Assembly: GCF_000764305.2 (NCBI RefSeq)
Contig: NW_025944898.1
Coordinates: forward strand, 62,001 to 126,000
Direction: 5' to 3'
From: Hyalella azteca
Lineage: Eukaryota; Arthropoda; Malacostraca; Amphipoda; Hyalellidae
Length of the DNA stretch: 64,000 nt
This document shows, piece after piece, positions 35,213-45,826 of this stretch (its first letter is position 1; the number at the start of each line of letters is the position of its first letter). The position numbers and the translations under genes were made by a program. Below the pieces are notes generated by a model, which did no database searches, was not told where the DNA came from, and saw only the letters and a list, made by a program, of their open reading frames with translations.

Positions 35213-38200
35213 ATTATGAAACTAATATGTACGGCAATTAAAGGAAGTCTTATATCAACTCATACTTTAGGAAATATAATAAAAGTTTAATTTTTTATGC
35301 AGCTTCCACTTGAGACTTCAAGCCTCATATGCACCAGCCTGTCATCGTGATGCCTCAGCCTCATGGTCAATTATTATTATTGTTCCTCTATTAGTCTATT
35401 TCTATTACATCCAAATCTCATTGTAAAATACTTACCTGTGGCATGTAATTCATCTTATTTTGATTGACAATTATTTATGAATATTTTATTGTAAACAGAG
35501 ATGATTATATTTTACCGTTACCATCACCAATCGATGCATCGCTAAAACTTCATGAAGAAAATGAAAGATTTACAACTCGATGTGTTATAAATGGTCCCTT
35601 ACATCAGCTTAAAAACATATAAAATTAACTGTAACTCTCGAAAAAATCACTAGCATTTTGATTAGCCCTCGTTGAACAAAAATATTTCACGTGTACCCTT
35701 ATCCTTGTGAGAAAAATTAATCAAAATGTAACTACGCCAAAGAACAGTCCAGATCCAAATTTTAGCTTCTGGTTTTAGAATCCAAGGTTAACCTGCCGAC
35801 TAAACACAAACATCAGGAACAGCGCGAGTCTTGGACGAATCAGAAGGAACGTTTTATTGCTGAATGCAAAAAGTATCATGCTTAACTTGTCCCGTGCTTC
35901 CCAAGGTTGAAGCAGATCAAATGCCTTGCAAAATATTCCAGTTTTAGGTGTCCGAGTAGTTTTTTACACCTAATGAACCAGCAATCAATTTGAGCAGGTT
36001 TTTATGCTCTGCAGATTCGATTTGCTTTATTGATACAAAGAAGATGAAGAAGATGTCTAAAAATTTAACCTACTTCTGTGACATCAAAAAATATTTTATT
36101 GTAACTTTCCAATGAAATAGCAATCAAGAAAAGATAAGCTGCAGTGGCTCAGATTTAAGGGGAGCATGTACGTCAATAATATGCGTTTAAAAATGCCTTT
36201 TTAAAGACAACACTTCTAAAGAATTCCAGTGTTTCCGATGTTATACTTGTACACTGAATTTATTATTTTATTTTTAAATATTAAAAAATTTAATTTTTAA
36301 TTTTTTTTTATTATGAGGAAAAATGTAAATTTTCAAAATTATGTATTCTGTTAATTGATTCATGCATTGTCTCCACCTTTACGAAATTGTGCAAAATTTC
36401 AGATTGATTGGAGATGTATAAATGTGTTACAAATCGATTACAGGATTTGTAGCAGACAAACAAACAAACAACAAGAAGTGAAGTTAAAGAGAAGTGTTGA
36501 ACAAATAAAACTTTTTTATGTACGGACTGATCATTTTGAAACTTGGTACACATATATAAAAAAGAAATCTAAGAATTTTTTGCTCGTGTAAATTTTGAAG
36601 AAATTGAAGAAAACGGGAAAATAATAAAAAAAACGGCAAGAAAAGAGGGGTGGGGGTACTGTGAAACTAAAGGGGGGGTACTCCTGATTTAATTACCGTA
36701 CTACAACATCGAGAGACATATCATTCGATTCGTAAAGACCATATCTAGCGATCAACCGATTTATTTTTTCCAATTAGTATCATTTTTGTTTGGTAATTTA
36801 TCTGATTTCTTCACAATGTAATCACAACGTAATCTAAACGTTGTTCTACGATTAAGTTTCAAATGATATCAACCCACCATGATGTAAAAAACACACACGT
36901 CGGCGATTGAAAATTAAAAAAATGACTAATCAAAGTTGACAACACGACAGCTAAAACCTAATATGAACTCGAATCGAAGTTTTGCAACATTCATTTCAGT
37001 CGTCATATCCTTGTAAGGGATTGCAATAGGACTCGTGTAGTTTGTTATATTAAGTTTAGAAACATCACCGATACGACTTTGCCCGTGAATGGCTCATTAT
37101 TTATTATTGTTTCATGATCCGCCACGGAGGCACGTGCTTGCATTTGTTGTGATTATTATTTGCTTGCAATTCAGCGGTGCATACATTGTCGTTAATTCAT
37201 AGAAATACATGTTTCTTATTCATTTGTATATTGCGTTAGGTTCCGTATTCAGTGTTTAGTTGATTATTAATTATAATAAATTTGAGTTTGCTTTTAAATT
37301 ACAGAAATGTTCCGTAGAGCCCAAAGTAAGAACAAGAGCAAATTAAACGCACGGTAATATTCTTGTATTGTATTTATTTTTATTTTTGTATCTGTCATCA
37401 GTTTATTTATGTATTTATTCATTGAATGTTAGGTTTAGCGAAGGCTTTGTTTACTTATCTATCGAATAGTCCAAAACAACCTCTTTTGTGAGAGTAACAG
37501 CTAACCGCTCTGAAATGCATATCTTAAACACGTTCCTTGCGTTTTGAGCCATATGTGTAGTAACAGTGATGTTCCACTGCTGCGTATTGGGACACCAGTG
37601 TACCAAACACAATATTTTACGCAGTTTCGATAAAACACACATAACTCCAAATCTCGTCAGTAAACTTTCTCTTATATAATAGTTTTGTTAACATGAAGGT
37701 TCACTGCACGGATTCAAATCTAAAACTTTACAACCGTCACAGGCGTAAGGGTTAGCAACAGTTATAATTTTCTTACCTGGGCTTTCAATTAGTTTCAAGT
37801 TTCTGGACTACAATATTATTAGGGTGGGGTATTCATCCTTTTGAACGTGGGATGAAATTCTTCCAATCTGCGTACTATTGAAATAACTGCGTAAAATATT
37901 TTCGGCTGTACATATTGCATGCCGGAGTCAGAAACAATACATTATTTCTTTTAGAAAATATTGAGGTAGGGTACACTTTTGGCAGAAAAATACTGAATCC
38001 CATTCAAAAATTCAATAGTTATTCTTTATTTAATCTAATTTTTCCGCGAACCAAATTTTAAAATAAGTAGGATTGTTGCCACACAATTAACGAGAGGTAT
38101 GGAGCACGTCCATAACATGACGTTGACTAAATTCACTATTAAGAAAAAAAATGCTTCCAATACCGATAAAACTGATATTAAGAGTATGGTTTAATTCTCT

Positions 38201-38404
38201 TCTCTGTACACAAACTTTGCAATCTCACATTCCATATTCTAAACATAACCCCCGTTTAATCTTTTGTAACCTATGTGTAAATCGGTTTGCCATTTTAAAT
38301 TTTATTCATGCGTACCAATTTGAAAATCAGATTTAATTTTTCTCCAATCTTCTCCTCCCGTTCCTTCAATCCTTTCCTATTCACCAACTAAGAATAAATT
38401 CTCA
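35213..38404. other. Gene-free AT-rich stretch
   Basis: No exon or array was recognised. Low-complexity runs of T and A occur near 36280-36310 and 36600-36640. Confidence 0.4.
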
Positions 38405-38530
38405 GATCCTGGTAATATACAATATACGGATTCGATATAAGTATCCTGGATACGCGCACCAACAGCATCCCTTTATGTATTTATGTCGGATGAATTTAAA
38501 CATACTAACAAAATCACAAACAAATCTAAC
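38405..38530 (+). mobile_element. Dispersed repeat family copy 2
   Basis: Shares TCCTGGTAATAT, GATATAAGTATCCTGGATAC, GCGCACCAACAGC and the ACAAAC-rich right part with the block at 20-125. Confidence 0.5.
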
Positions 38531-39539
38531 GAAGAACTTGCATTTATCACTGATTGTTACATGAAATGTTGAAATAAATATTTGGATGAAATTTGATAAA
38601 AAAGACAGTGAAAGATATAAGGATTGAATTTTTCAATCAAATCCCGAAATTGCTTTGCCTCAATATTTAATCCCTTAGAAACATTCCTGTACAGGGCAAA
38701 AAAAGTCGCGATTATGCATCAGAATAACCTATATATGTTCAGTACCTCAATAAATTATATTTTCACGATTCCTTATGTGTCATATATTTGCAATGTCTAT
38801 ATATATGTGAATGTTAATCTGACATTGTGAACATGTGATATCAACACGATGTGTGTAAATATGTGTCATTATTTACATTTCGAATGAAATGGCATAAATA
38901 CCAACAAAGAAAGAAACTAAACTTATATAATAATATGATTGATGTTGAATTATATTAAAAGTTTGCATTTAATTAGACGGCAGCTGGCGCCTTTACCAAT
39001 GAGGTCAACAACATTTCTGACGACAAGCTAATCAGTTTGACAATCTATCACTATTCATGATTTAATCTTTTGTTTTTTTATGATCAAAAATTTTATGCTC
39101 AAACATATTTGCTAGACATGTTATATTATGTACTTGGTACATAGGCAGCCGACAAAGTCGGGTATACGACCGTTGAAAGACACAAGCCTCACTCACAGCC
39201 GCAAATTTTATGTTACAAATGTTCGAATTTCACTTCTGATTTCGCATTTGCAGTGACATGCGAGTTGTACATACAAGACCGTACGAAAATGTTTTCGGAT
39301 AATAAAAACAGACCTCTACCAACCCCATATAAAAACTCAGAAACCTAAATTATGCGCCAAGCGAGTGTTTTCGCCTTCTCCTATTAATTAAGTTTCTCCT
39401 GGTCTTTACTGATTGCCTTTTGCCTCTTTTGCACTTTTCTAACCATTTTCAGTACCATAGGCACCACCATCTTTTACGAGCGATGGTGAATTCAATCAGC
39501 ATCCTAATTTAATTTGTTAGTATTTAAGGTCGAAAGTTG

Positions 39540-39695
39540 GTGAAAATGGCCCTCGATAAAGCCCTAATGTGTTCACTATAGAGTTGGTCGGAGTGATACT
39601 CGATAACGCCCTAATGTGTTCACTATAGAGTTGATGGACTGGCCCTCGATAAAACCCTAATGTGTTCACTATAGTTTTGGTAGGAGTGACCACTC
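39540..39695. repeat. Tandem repeat of about 58 bp, three copies
   Basis: Units share CTCGATAAAGCCCTAATGTG and TTCACTATAGAGTTG. Confidence 0.75.
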
Positions 39696-40496
39696 GATAA
39701 ATACAACTTGGATTATCCAAAACATAACAATCGAATTTATTTAGGAGCACTCGGAAGCCAACAATTCACACCAAACACGCTAATAAGAAATAAGAATCCT
39801 GTTTCTGACTAGTCCACCAAGTTTTTGACAGACTTCTTGCTCTCAAATCAGTTCTGAACGGTTTGGATCCTGAACCGTTCAAATATTTTTTTTATCGAAA
39901 ACCCTCTTTTGGCAAATTTGAAAGAAATCATAATTAAAAATGAAAGGACAGATAAAACTGATCAAATTGATGACACCTCAAACATGTCACTCCGCGATGA
40001 CAGCTATATAGGTAGACTGCGCTGCAACAATTCCTGTCAAGCTTGGGCGCCAATTGCTCCACGCTTCCTATGTTCCAGATAAAATCTTCCTAACTATGTA
40101 CGTAATCATAAATTGTATTTTCGCTAGAGTTTTTAATACTTTTATTAAGTTCGTCTGAACCAAATTTTGTGAATTAAAATTAGTTTAACCTCTAACAAGG
40201 TCAGTCCCAATAAAAACTTTGTTCAGAAAACGTGCTCATCCAGCAAACTGTCCGCAAAAAATGCCGATTCCTCAGCCTCACAAAAAAATTCAATTTCCCA
40301 AGCTTCACAACACTTTTAGGTATCGCTAGTTTGAGAGACAGATTTTTATTTTATTTTATTGCCCCCTAGATACACTAATGCAATTGAGTTCTCATAATGG
40401 GATATGAACGGTGAAAATTTAGAGAACTTTAATCGGATGGAACTTCACTTCAATCTTTGACTTGGCAGAATACCTTGCCTTCTTATCGTCAACTAT

Positions 40497-40652
40497 GGAT
40501 CACCTTCAGCACCAAACAACCAAATTGAAGGAAAATGCGGACAACGTTCGATCGGCTAAAGCTGAATGCCAGTAAGTGCAAGGTTATGATGGACAAATGC
40601 AGGAGCGACAGCTGGCTGAGGGCTGGGGAGAACGAAGTAAATGAGTATATGT
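40497..40652 (+). pseudogene. Non-LTR reverse transcriptase fragment
   Basis: Translates in part as DRLKLNASKCKVMM followed by ENEVNEYMY. This matches the conserved LKLN-SKCKVM segment after the catalytic domain of LINE reverse transcriptases. It is cut off at 40653 by the inserted GTCC TIR element. There is no intact frame. Confidence 0.6.
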
Positions 40653-40805
40653 ATTTTTAGCGCATTTTCTCATTTATGGGAAAAATGCACTATTGTGCTC
40701 GCCATGTCCGTCTGTCTATCTGTCCGTCCGTCCGTGACCACGTTTTCGTCGACGAGAAAATGCGCTCTCTGTCACTCACTGCAGTGAGTACAGAGTTATA
40801 TTTTT
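40653..40805 (+). mobile_element. TIR element with GTCC repeats, copy 4
   Basis: Full set of landmarks from TTTTTAGCGCATTTTCTC to GAGTTATATTTTT, with the shortest GTCC run of the four copies. It sits immediately after a reverse transcriptase fragment, so it was inserted into older transposon DNA. Confidence 0.7.
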
Positions 40806-41315
40806 CCACGTTAGCCCGGCTTAGTCCGTCCTTGATAATTCCGGCAATTTTTGATAGCATAATCCCATCATTACCCTAATCTCTAGTCCCGTTATTGATA
40901 ATAAAGCTTATTTATCCTCATTAAATTAAGACCAGTATACCGGTATATAAGTAGAAGATGGGACTCCCATTTTAATCTCTTTTCAAAATATTTAAAAATC
41001 TATTTTGCACCTTTTAAATTTGAAATTTTACCAATTTTAACCAATATACCAAAATCTAATTTCCATTTTGATCTTTACTGAAGTTTTCCTTATTTTTTTC
41101 AGCCCTTCTGTATTCTTCCTCTCAGGAGTTAATCATTTAGATGAACTAAATGGCAAACAATGTTCACAAAGAGGCTCCTGTTTTGCCTCATTTCTGTGGA
41201 CCGAAGGGAGATTTAGACTCCCATAACCACTATAAATATAGTTACAGGAATGGTTGTTAATTGTGCCTAATTGTGGCGCATTGAACGACGCTTCGAATTT
41301 GCACTGTCATTGAGA

Positions 41316-41345
41316 ACCTGGAACCTGAAATTTCAGGTTCCAGGT
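41316..41345. repeat. Perfect 30-bp palindrome
   Basis: ACCTGGAACCTGAAA followed at once by its reverse complement. It lies at the boundary between the outer inverted repeat arm and the nested TATCCTGGATAC-family copy. Confidence 0.85.
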
Positions 41346-41414
41346 AATATTCCGACAGATAAGTATCCTGGATGCGTGCCCCGACAACCCCCATATACGA
41401 GGGGGGACCCTAAA

Positions 41415-41520
41415 GAACCGGAATGTTTTTTATTTATTTATTTATTTATCTAAAATTTTCCCTTAACATTAGCTGGAGCGAACTCCAAGTCACTTGGGAC
41501 AGCTCCTAAGTTCGCCAATA
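41415..41520 (-). mobile_element. Retroposon 3' end with ATAAA/AAAT tail
   Basis: On the minus strand GGAGCTGTCCCAAGTGACTT and GGAGTTCGCTCCAGC lead into AATAAATAAATAAATAAA, the layout of a 3' end with a short tandem tail. The host element is not identified. Confidence 0.4.
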
Positions 41521-41989
41521 ATTCTACGTCGATCTTCAATGATTTGGTCCCTAATTTTTCACAACGTTTTCATAAGTGGGTAAGTATATATAGAAGGAGG
41601 ACCTGCGCGAGATAAGTCGTCATTTGACATTTTCGTTTTTTTTTTGAAGTGGGAAAACCACTAAAAAAACTTGCATTCTCCCCATAGCATCATCCAATAG
41701 CATTTCATTTCCAGTTTTTCAAAGAAGAAAGCAAAATTTGAAGACAACACGTTGCTCGCGGAAATCAGATATCTTCGCAAAATGATGAGTGCTCACAATA
41801 AGTGTCGCAAAAAATTATGATAATAGTACACGGCCTTCAAGGGCAGCAATGCTTGTCACACTAACTGATGAATGTCAGTAGCATATGCACATGCAGGTAG
41901 AATGCGGTCCATCCAAATCTTAGCCCATCACACAGGCAGTCCGCTTTTTTTTTGGGGGGGGGGTCGCCCTTCGTATTACCATGCCAAGA

Positions 41990-42152
41990 TTCAGAACACA
42001 AACCAACACACAAACTTTGATAATTTTTTTCATGAGATTTGTCCAAGTTTGCGTTTGAAGCGTGTCAGCACTAATACTCGTTTATATTGGAAGTTCGGGC
42101 GCTCATCCAGGATAATTAATTATCGTATCGTTACATTTTATGGACCCATGTT
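41990..42152 (-). mobile_element. Dispersed repeat family copy (reversed, nested)
   Basis: Reversed landmarks: CACAAACTTTGAT, GTTTGAAGCG, CATCCAGGATAATTAATTA and TTTATGGACCC. It faces the plus-strand copy at 41325-41400. Confidence 0.45.
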
Positions 42153-42670
42153 AGGAATGATGGATAGTACACATGAACGCTGTGCATCCAGATTTGTAAA
42201 TGAAAATTTGGGGCTTCAAGTAGCCCCGAATGACTATCGATTCTTAAACATCGGTTAGAAAACTATTGAAAATTTAGTGAAGCAGAGGAATTAAAAACTG
42301 TGTTACACAAAAAAATCATGTTGAAACTCAGTGGTATTTGAAGCACTCGTATGTGCGCATTAAAAAAATGCATTCTGACAACATTAGTAAGGCAGTAGCA
42401 TTTCATAGTTTAGCTGCACTTGCTAGATGGAAAATGTGACTGACTTGCAGATATAGTACCTCTCAATGACAGTGCAATTCGATGTTTATATGCAATTCGA
42501 TGTTCGCATTCGAAGCGTCGTTAGATTCGCGACAATTTGTCACAGCAACTAATCTTGCAACTATTTATAGTGGAAGTCTAAATCTCCCTTCAGTCGACAG
42601 AAATGTGGCAAAACAGAAACTTCTTTGTGAACATTGTTTGCAACTTAGTTCATTTCAATAATAAACTTCT

Positions 42671-43993
42671 AAATAAGGCTCAGTGTGTGGGGATGCGGGG
42701 AAATTTGGAGCATTTCTTTATACCCTGCGATCTAGCCAAGACATAAGAGTAAAACTAGTTTTTAGGCGTTAGCCTCGCGGCAGCTCGTATATATACGTAC
42801 GCGGAAAAAACTGCAAATGCCGGACTTCTGGGATTTTCCTGTCAGTTGATATAGTTTTTTTAACTTCTTTTAAAGCCTTTAATAACATACTTTCATGAGT
42901 CTAACAGTAGTAGAGTCCGAAAAAATTATTTCTTATGCGTTAAAATGAATTTCAGACCAACAGACGACAATTATTTTGTGTTGTATTATTGTAAATTGAG
43001 TATTCAAATTTATTTGTATTTGCTCGAATAATAAATAATTTTTATGTGCATACTGTTATCGTAAATATAGTGTAAAAATATACATTAGTTGAAGAAGAGC
43101 AAATACACGTTTCGTGCGGCCTCTGTTTCATTTTAATAAATAATTATCGTCGGCTACCATTTAACATTCAACCTTTTTTTTAAGTTCTTACATCAAAATG
43201 AAAAAACGAAAAAACAGTCATTCAATACTGAAAATATAGGCTTTTTACGACAAATAAAACTGCAGGCTCAAATTCATCATCGAAAATTTCCCTTTCCTTA
43301 AAATGAGGTGATAAAATAAATTACCTATGGAATGTTAAATTTGAATGATATTACAAACTGTAATTAGATTTATAATTATGCAGGCGATTCTACAATATAT
43401 TTTATTAATTATTTTTACATATATTGTAATTAATTATCTTACGTGTAATTAACCATCCGAGACAATGATTTCACTATAGGGGGTCCCGAATTCAATAAGT
43501 TAAGATTAATGATAGTCTGTAACAGCCTATAATCCTGCTTGAATTTCCAAACGACCATTCAATGTTAAAAAGAAGACAATTAAATATTCGATGAATACAG
43601 AAGAGTTTTTATTCCTTCTACGGCACAAGTACGAAATGACGGCAGCAGTATCATAATCAATCACTCAATAAAAATAATTTGTCAATTATATAACATGATT
43701 AAATAGGAGTTTTTTAAGTTAGATAGATTTGAGATTTTACTTTTATTATACTGTTATTATATCGGCAATCGCTCTGATTTCGGTCACGTTGCGTCCGCAG
43801 TGGTCAGTAACGGCACGTTGTAAGTCCTTAAATGAAATAGGTTACGGCAAAAATCGTGCAGAGAGAGAGGGTTTTAATGAAACACTGGTACATTTCATAT
43901 TAAATTGGAAAATCCAAGTTCACGTCCTACGTTTACAAAAAATCTCTAGTACATGAAAAAGGTAATTTGAACACAATCAAAATTGAAAAGCTA
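42671..43993. other. Gene-free AT-rich stretch
   Basis: No gene or array recognised. Confidence 0.4.
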
Positions 43994-44608
43994 TTAGTTA
44001 ACACCACTAAAATCTTCTATTTTTACCAGGAAACGTTGAGCCGTAGAACGCTCCAGTAGAATGGTACGACTCCCGCAACGACCGTACCTCACGCGCACGT
44101 TTGCAGCCGTATTCCAAGTGACCGTACCGCTGCTGTATCCTCGCAACCCCTTTAACAGTTGCTCTTTCTTCATAGCCGTATTTCCCGCGCTATAGTGATG
44201 TCTCACGGCCGGTCTAACCACAGAATTTATGATGCGACCGTACTTCGGAATAGCGGTGTTCGTCTTCATAGTCGAAGATATTCTCCAAGCTCGTTGTCGT
44301 ACTGCGGTTGATGACTGTAACCGTCCCGTCCTTCTAATTAGAGTTGTGACCGTACTATTCTGATGACCGTACCGACGAGAACTGTTGTTGCGCAGTGCTC
44401 GAAAACGTGAATCTTCTGATACCGGGCGTTTTAATCGTTGTACAACTTTGCATTGTCTCACGGTTGAGTCGCAGCCGTAGTCTTGATGTTGACCGTGCAT
44501 TAATATGTCAAAGTCGTGGCCGTCCCTTGTATATTTTCTTGACGTGCTCACAGGAATCGTAGCTGCTTCGATAAGTCTAGGTTTCTCGCGACCGTCGATG
44601 TTCGACAA
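43994..44608 (-). CDS. Hypothetical Arg-rich 204-aa open frame
   Basis: An uninterrupted frame of 204 codons that is strongly basic (Arg about 13-15%), with no signal peptide, membrane segment or known domain. The DNA is richer in GC and CpG than its surroundings. On the plus strand the tetramer CCGT, usually as GACCGTA or GCCGTA, occurs about fifteen times between 44040 and 44665, several times more than chance. That periodic motif may be what keeps the frame open. No splice partners, promoter or poly(A) signal are evident. A real single-exon gene is possible but unproven. Confidence 0.2.
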   Translation of the reverse strand: MSNIDGREKPRLIEAATIPVSTSRKYTRDGHDFDILMHGQHQDYGCDSTVRQCKVVQRLKRPVSEDSRFRALRNNSSRRYGHQNSTVTTLIRRTGRLQSSTAVRQRAWRISSTMKTNTAIPKYGRIINSVVRPAVRHHYSAGNTAMKKEQLLKGLRGYSSGTVTWNTAANVRVRYGRCGSRTILLERSTAQRFLVKIEDFSGVN

Positions 44609-45526
44609 CGTCTAAACCACTGGCCTCACGGCCGCGGCCGTCGCAACGTCCGCAGACTGCAGACCGTACTCGCGTGTCGGTCACCTCCGCAGAACAATCT
44701 TTTGCGTGAATTTTAGGGACCTTTTATATGCTGGTGTTGCCCACATTTAAGCCTATACCCTCGAAGTGACGCCGCGACGGTTTTGAGTTTCACAAGGTTC
44801 AGCACCTTTGATACCCTCGCCATTTCAAACTATAAACAAACCCTCGGTCTCATGGTCTTGAGAATAATGGCACCTAATACAAGCTTTACACAGTTCATCC
44901 CAAATTCCTGTAGCCTTCTCAATCTTCAAATAACTTTCAAAACTCATGTTAATAATTAATTTACCCTCAACCTACGTTTTACACAGTCTAACATATAACT
45001 TAAGTCAGATATATCGACGCTCTATTCAAACAATATCAGAATATTATATAGCGATCAGAAACATGATTGACCCGTCGAATGAAAATAATTACAATATTCC
45101 CATTCTAAAAAAAATAAAAGCATTCCCTGATTAGCTTCAGTCAAAACGATTGTGTATTGTGTTCTTTTTTTTGCCCTATTTCATTTCAGTTTGGTGATCG
45201 TAACACTGCAAGTTCCTAGGGAGACTAATATATTGCGAGTGAACATTTCAAGTTTCATGCAAATTCATGAAATTTCCTATAAAGAAATATATATACAGTG
45301 TGCATAATTTGTTGGTTAGCCAGAAGGCCATATCACAACACGATCCATTCCGCTCCAATCGGCATTTAGCAACATTAGAATAACATTCTCTACAACCACT
45401 GCCACCACAGACATTAGATTCACAACAAGACTTACTAAAATAACTAACTACATCATTAGCTACAGTTTTCACCATAATAAGTGAAATCATAAATTGTGTG
45501 CAGTTTTCACCGCGGATAAACCATGT

Positions 45527-45826
45527 TCAATAGTCATCGCAATATTTCAACAAACAATATCGTCCCTCGATCGACTCTTCGTCAGCATATATGCCTTTAG
45601 CGCCGCCGCCCAGGCTGATGTCGAGTTCTTTCGTCACCTGGGATGGCGTAAGTCGCTTGACGAACACAAGTGCGATGAAGCTGATGACGCCAGTGACGAC
45701 GAGTTGCGCGAAAAAGTGCCACGTCAAAGTCATGGTCTCCATGAAAAGATAGAAATGATCCTCAGCGGGCCAAGGTTTGCCGTGAAGAGGCCATAAAATG
45801 AAATCCATTTGAGCAGTAAAGCTTCC
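45527..45826 (-). CDS. TMEM45-like exon 6
   Basis: Acceptor CGGCAG|GGA, 99 codons and TGA. It encodes MDFILWPLHGKPWPAEDHFY, the helix LTWHFFAQLVVTGVISFIAL and a polar tail ending CDDY. The WPxxGxPW and TxxWH positions fit the TMEM45 C-terminal region. Confidence 0.82.
   Translation of the reverse strand, partial: GSFTAQMDFILWPLHGKPWPAEDHFYLFMETMTLTWHFFAQLVVTGVISFIALVFVKRLTPSQVTKELDISLGGGAKGIYADEESIEGRYCLLKYCDDY

Larger units (their letters stand above)
41130..42670. mobile_element. Composite element flanked by long inverted repeats
   Basis: Segment 41135-41315 (ACAATGTTCACAAAGAGGC, GGGAGATTTAGACT, CGACGCTTCGAATTTGCACT) recurs reversed at about 42450-42665 (CTAAATCTCCCTTC, CACAAAGAAGTTTC reversed). 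The arms are clearly diverged. Nested inside are two facing copies of the TATCCTGGATAC family (41325-41400 plus; 41990-42152 minus) and a LINE 3' end at 41415-41520. An open frame at 41872-42258 (128 aa) has no recognised domain. Confidence 0.6.

Noticed and set aside
41872..42258. 128-codon frame inside the composite element
   Set aside because: It spans a poly-T/G run and a reversed repeat copy; no transposase motif is seen.
45494..45796. 100-codon frame on the plus strand
   Set aside because: Antisense to exon 6 of the TMEM45-like gene.
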